Made by a program: the position numbers and the translations under genes. A DNA stretch of 64,000 bases from Aquimarina brevivitae (GTDB lineage Bacteria; Bacteroidota; Bacteroidia; Flavobacteriales; Flavobacteriaceae): contig NZ_SGXE01000001.1 of assembly GCF_004216895.1 (NCBI RefSeq), positions 1,594,208-1,658,207 of the forward strand, written 5' to 3'. Shown here piece after piece: positions 63,864 through 64,000 of this stretch. Below the pieces are notes generated by a model. It did no database searches, was not told the origin of the DNA, and saw only the letters and a list, made by a program, of their open reading frames with translations. Every line of letters starts with the position of its first letter. The stretch's first letter is position 1.

Positions 63864-64000
63864 TTACTGCGTTATGGCAACTTTGTAATTGATTCCATAG
63901 GTTTTGGTAAGGTTATCATCATTAAAGATGTCCTTTACCGGGCCAGTAGCGATTTTCTTTACATTTAAAAAGGTAACCCAATCAAAATATTCTGGTACAG
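63864..64000 (-). CDS. Metal ABC transporter ATP-binding protein, C-terminal end (partial)
   Basis: The last 45 codons of a gene running off the window. They read [15 protein letters not shown], then a [17 protein letters not shown] segment and the end YKVAITQ. This is the usual end of the ATPase that pairs with ABC-3 metal permeases (the TGPVxExFtxenLxxTYG motif). It begins the operon with the two permease genes. Walker motifs are outside the window. Confidence 0.85.
   Translation of the reverse strand, partial: VPEYFDWVTFLNVKKIATGPVKDIFNDDNLTKTYGINYKVAITQ

Noticed and set aside
1-64000. tRNA, rRNA, insertion sequences and prophage
   Set aside because: No cloverleaf-like cluster, rRNA segment, transposase or phage structural gene was recognised in any gap or frame. 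A tool such as tRNAscan-SE would be needed to exclude a tRNA fully.

Overview
The window is AT-rich, densely coding DNA from a member of the Bacteroidota, most likely class Flavobacteriia. Several things support this. TAnnTTTG promoter boxes occur instead of TATAAT. Signal peptides end in the S/AQ and lipobox style usual for the phylum. SecA is long (1118 residues) and lies beside a DUF2795 gene. Flavobacterial families are common (DUF6268, DUF2490, DUF2911, DUF695, a sigma-54 activator beside an ABC exporter, alanine-racemase-fold arginine decarboxylase). The genus cannot be told from the sequence alone. No rRNA, tRNA, CRISPR array, complete insertion sequence or prophage was seen.

Layout. 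1-6.2 kb: the tail of dnaJ, then a tight + strand run of an ABC exporter (ATPase and permease), an MscS channel, a DUF6268 outer-membrane protein and a sigma-54 activator with no DNA-binding domain. 6.4-12.7 kb: a lipoprotein alkylsulfatase-like metallo-hydrolase, a DUF2490 protein, and on the - strand a 999-residue protein joining a von Willebrand A domain to a TonB plug domain without a barrel. 13.3-17.3 kb: katG and a small operon of unknown function. 17.4-28 kb is the accessory part: short lipoproteins and membrane proteins of unknown function, rlmF, a kinase/phosphatase pair, a DUF695 protein, a lipoprotein acetolactate decarboxylase, and two genes each broken by one in-frame TAA. 27.8-36.3 kb: PPK2, an M28 peptidase, a sensor protein with a phospho-acceptor helix but no kinase domain, MATE, OmpA-like and PAP2 genes.

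36.3-44.1 kb: a BCCT transporter and class A penicillin-binding protein pair on the - strand, then a polyamine operon (arginine decarboxylase, agmatinase, deoxyhypusine-synthase-like enzyme and a small acidic protein) that probably makes homospermidine. 44.3-52.2 kb: a PagL-like deacylase, MeaB, an ECF sigma/anti-sigma/surface-protein operon, a protein made of two tandem sorting-domain-like modules, and an M23 peptidase. 52.3-57.7 kb: secA, cobalamin adenosyltransferase and recR. 57.7-64 kb: a glycosyltransferase whose conserved start lies upstream of any standard start codon, a 2-oxoacid dehydrogenase E2, a class C beta-lactamase-like hydrolase and a metal ABC transporter whose two permeases each carry a winged-helix-like tail.

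Most of the window is housekeeping or common envelope biology. The most unusual items are the vWA/plug protein, the polyamine operon, the signalling proteins missing their usual output domains, the two single-stop pseudogenes, and the repeated ACTC-rich tracts upstream of accessory genes.
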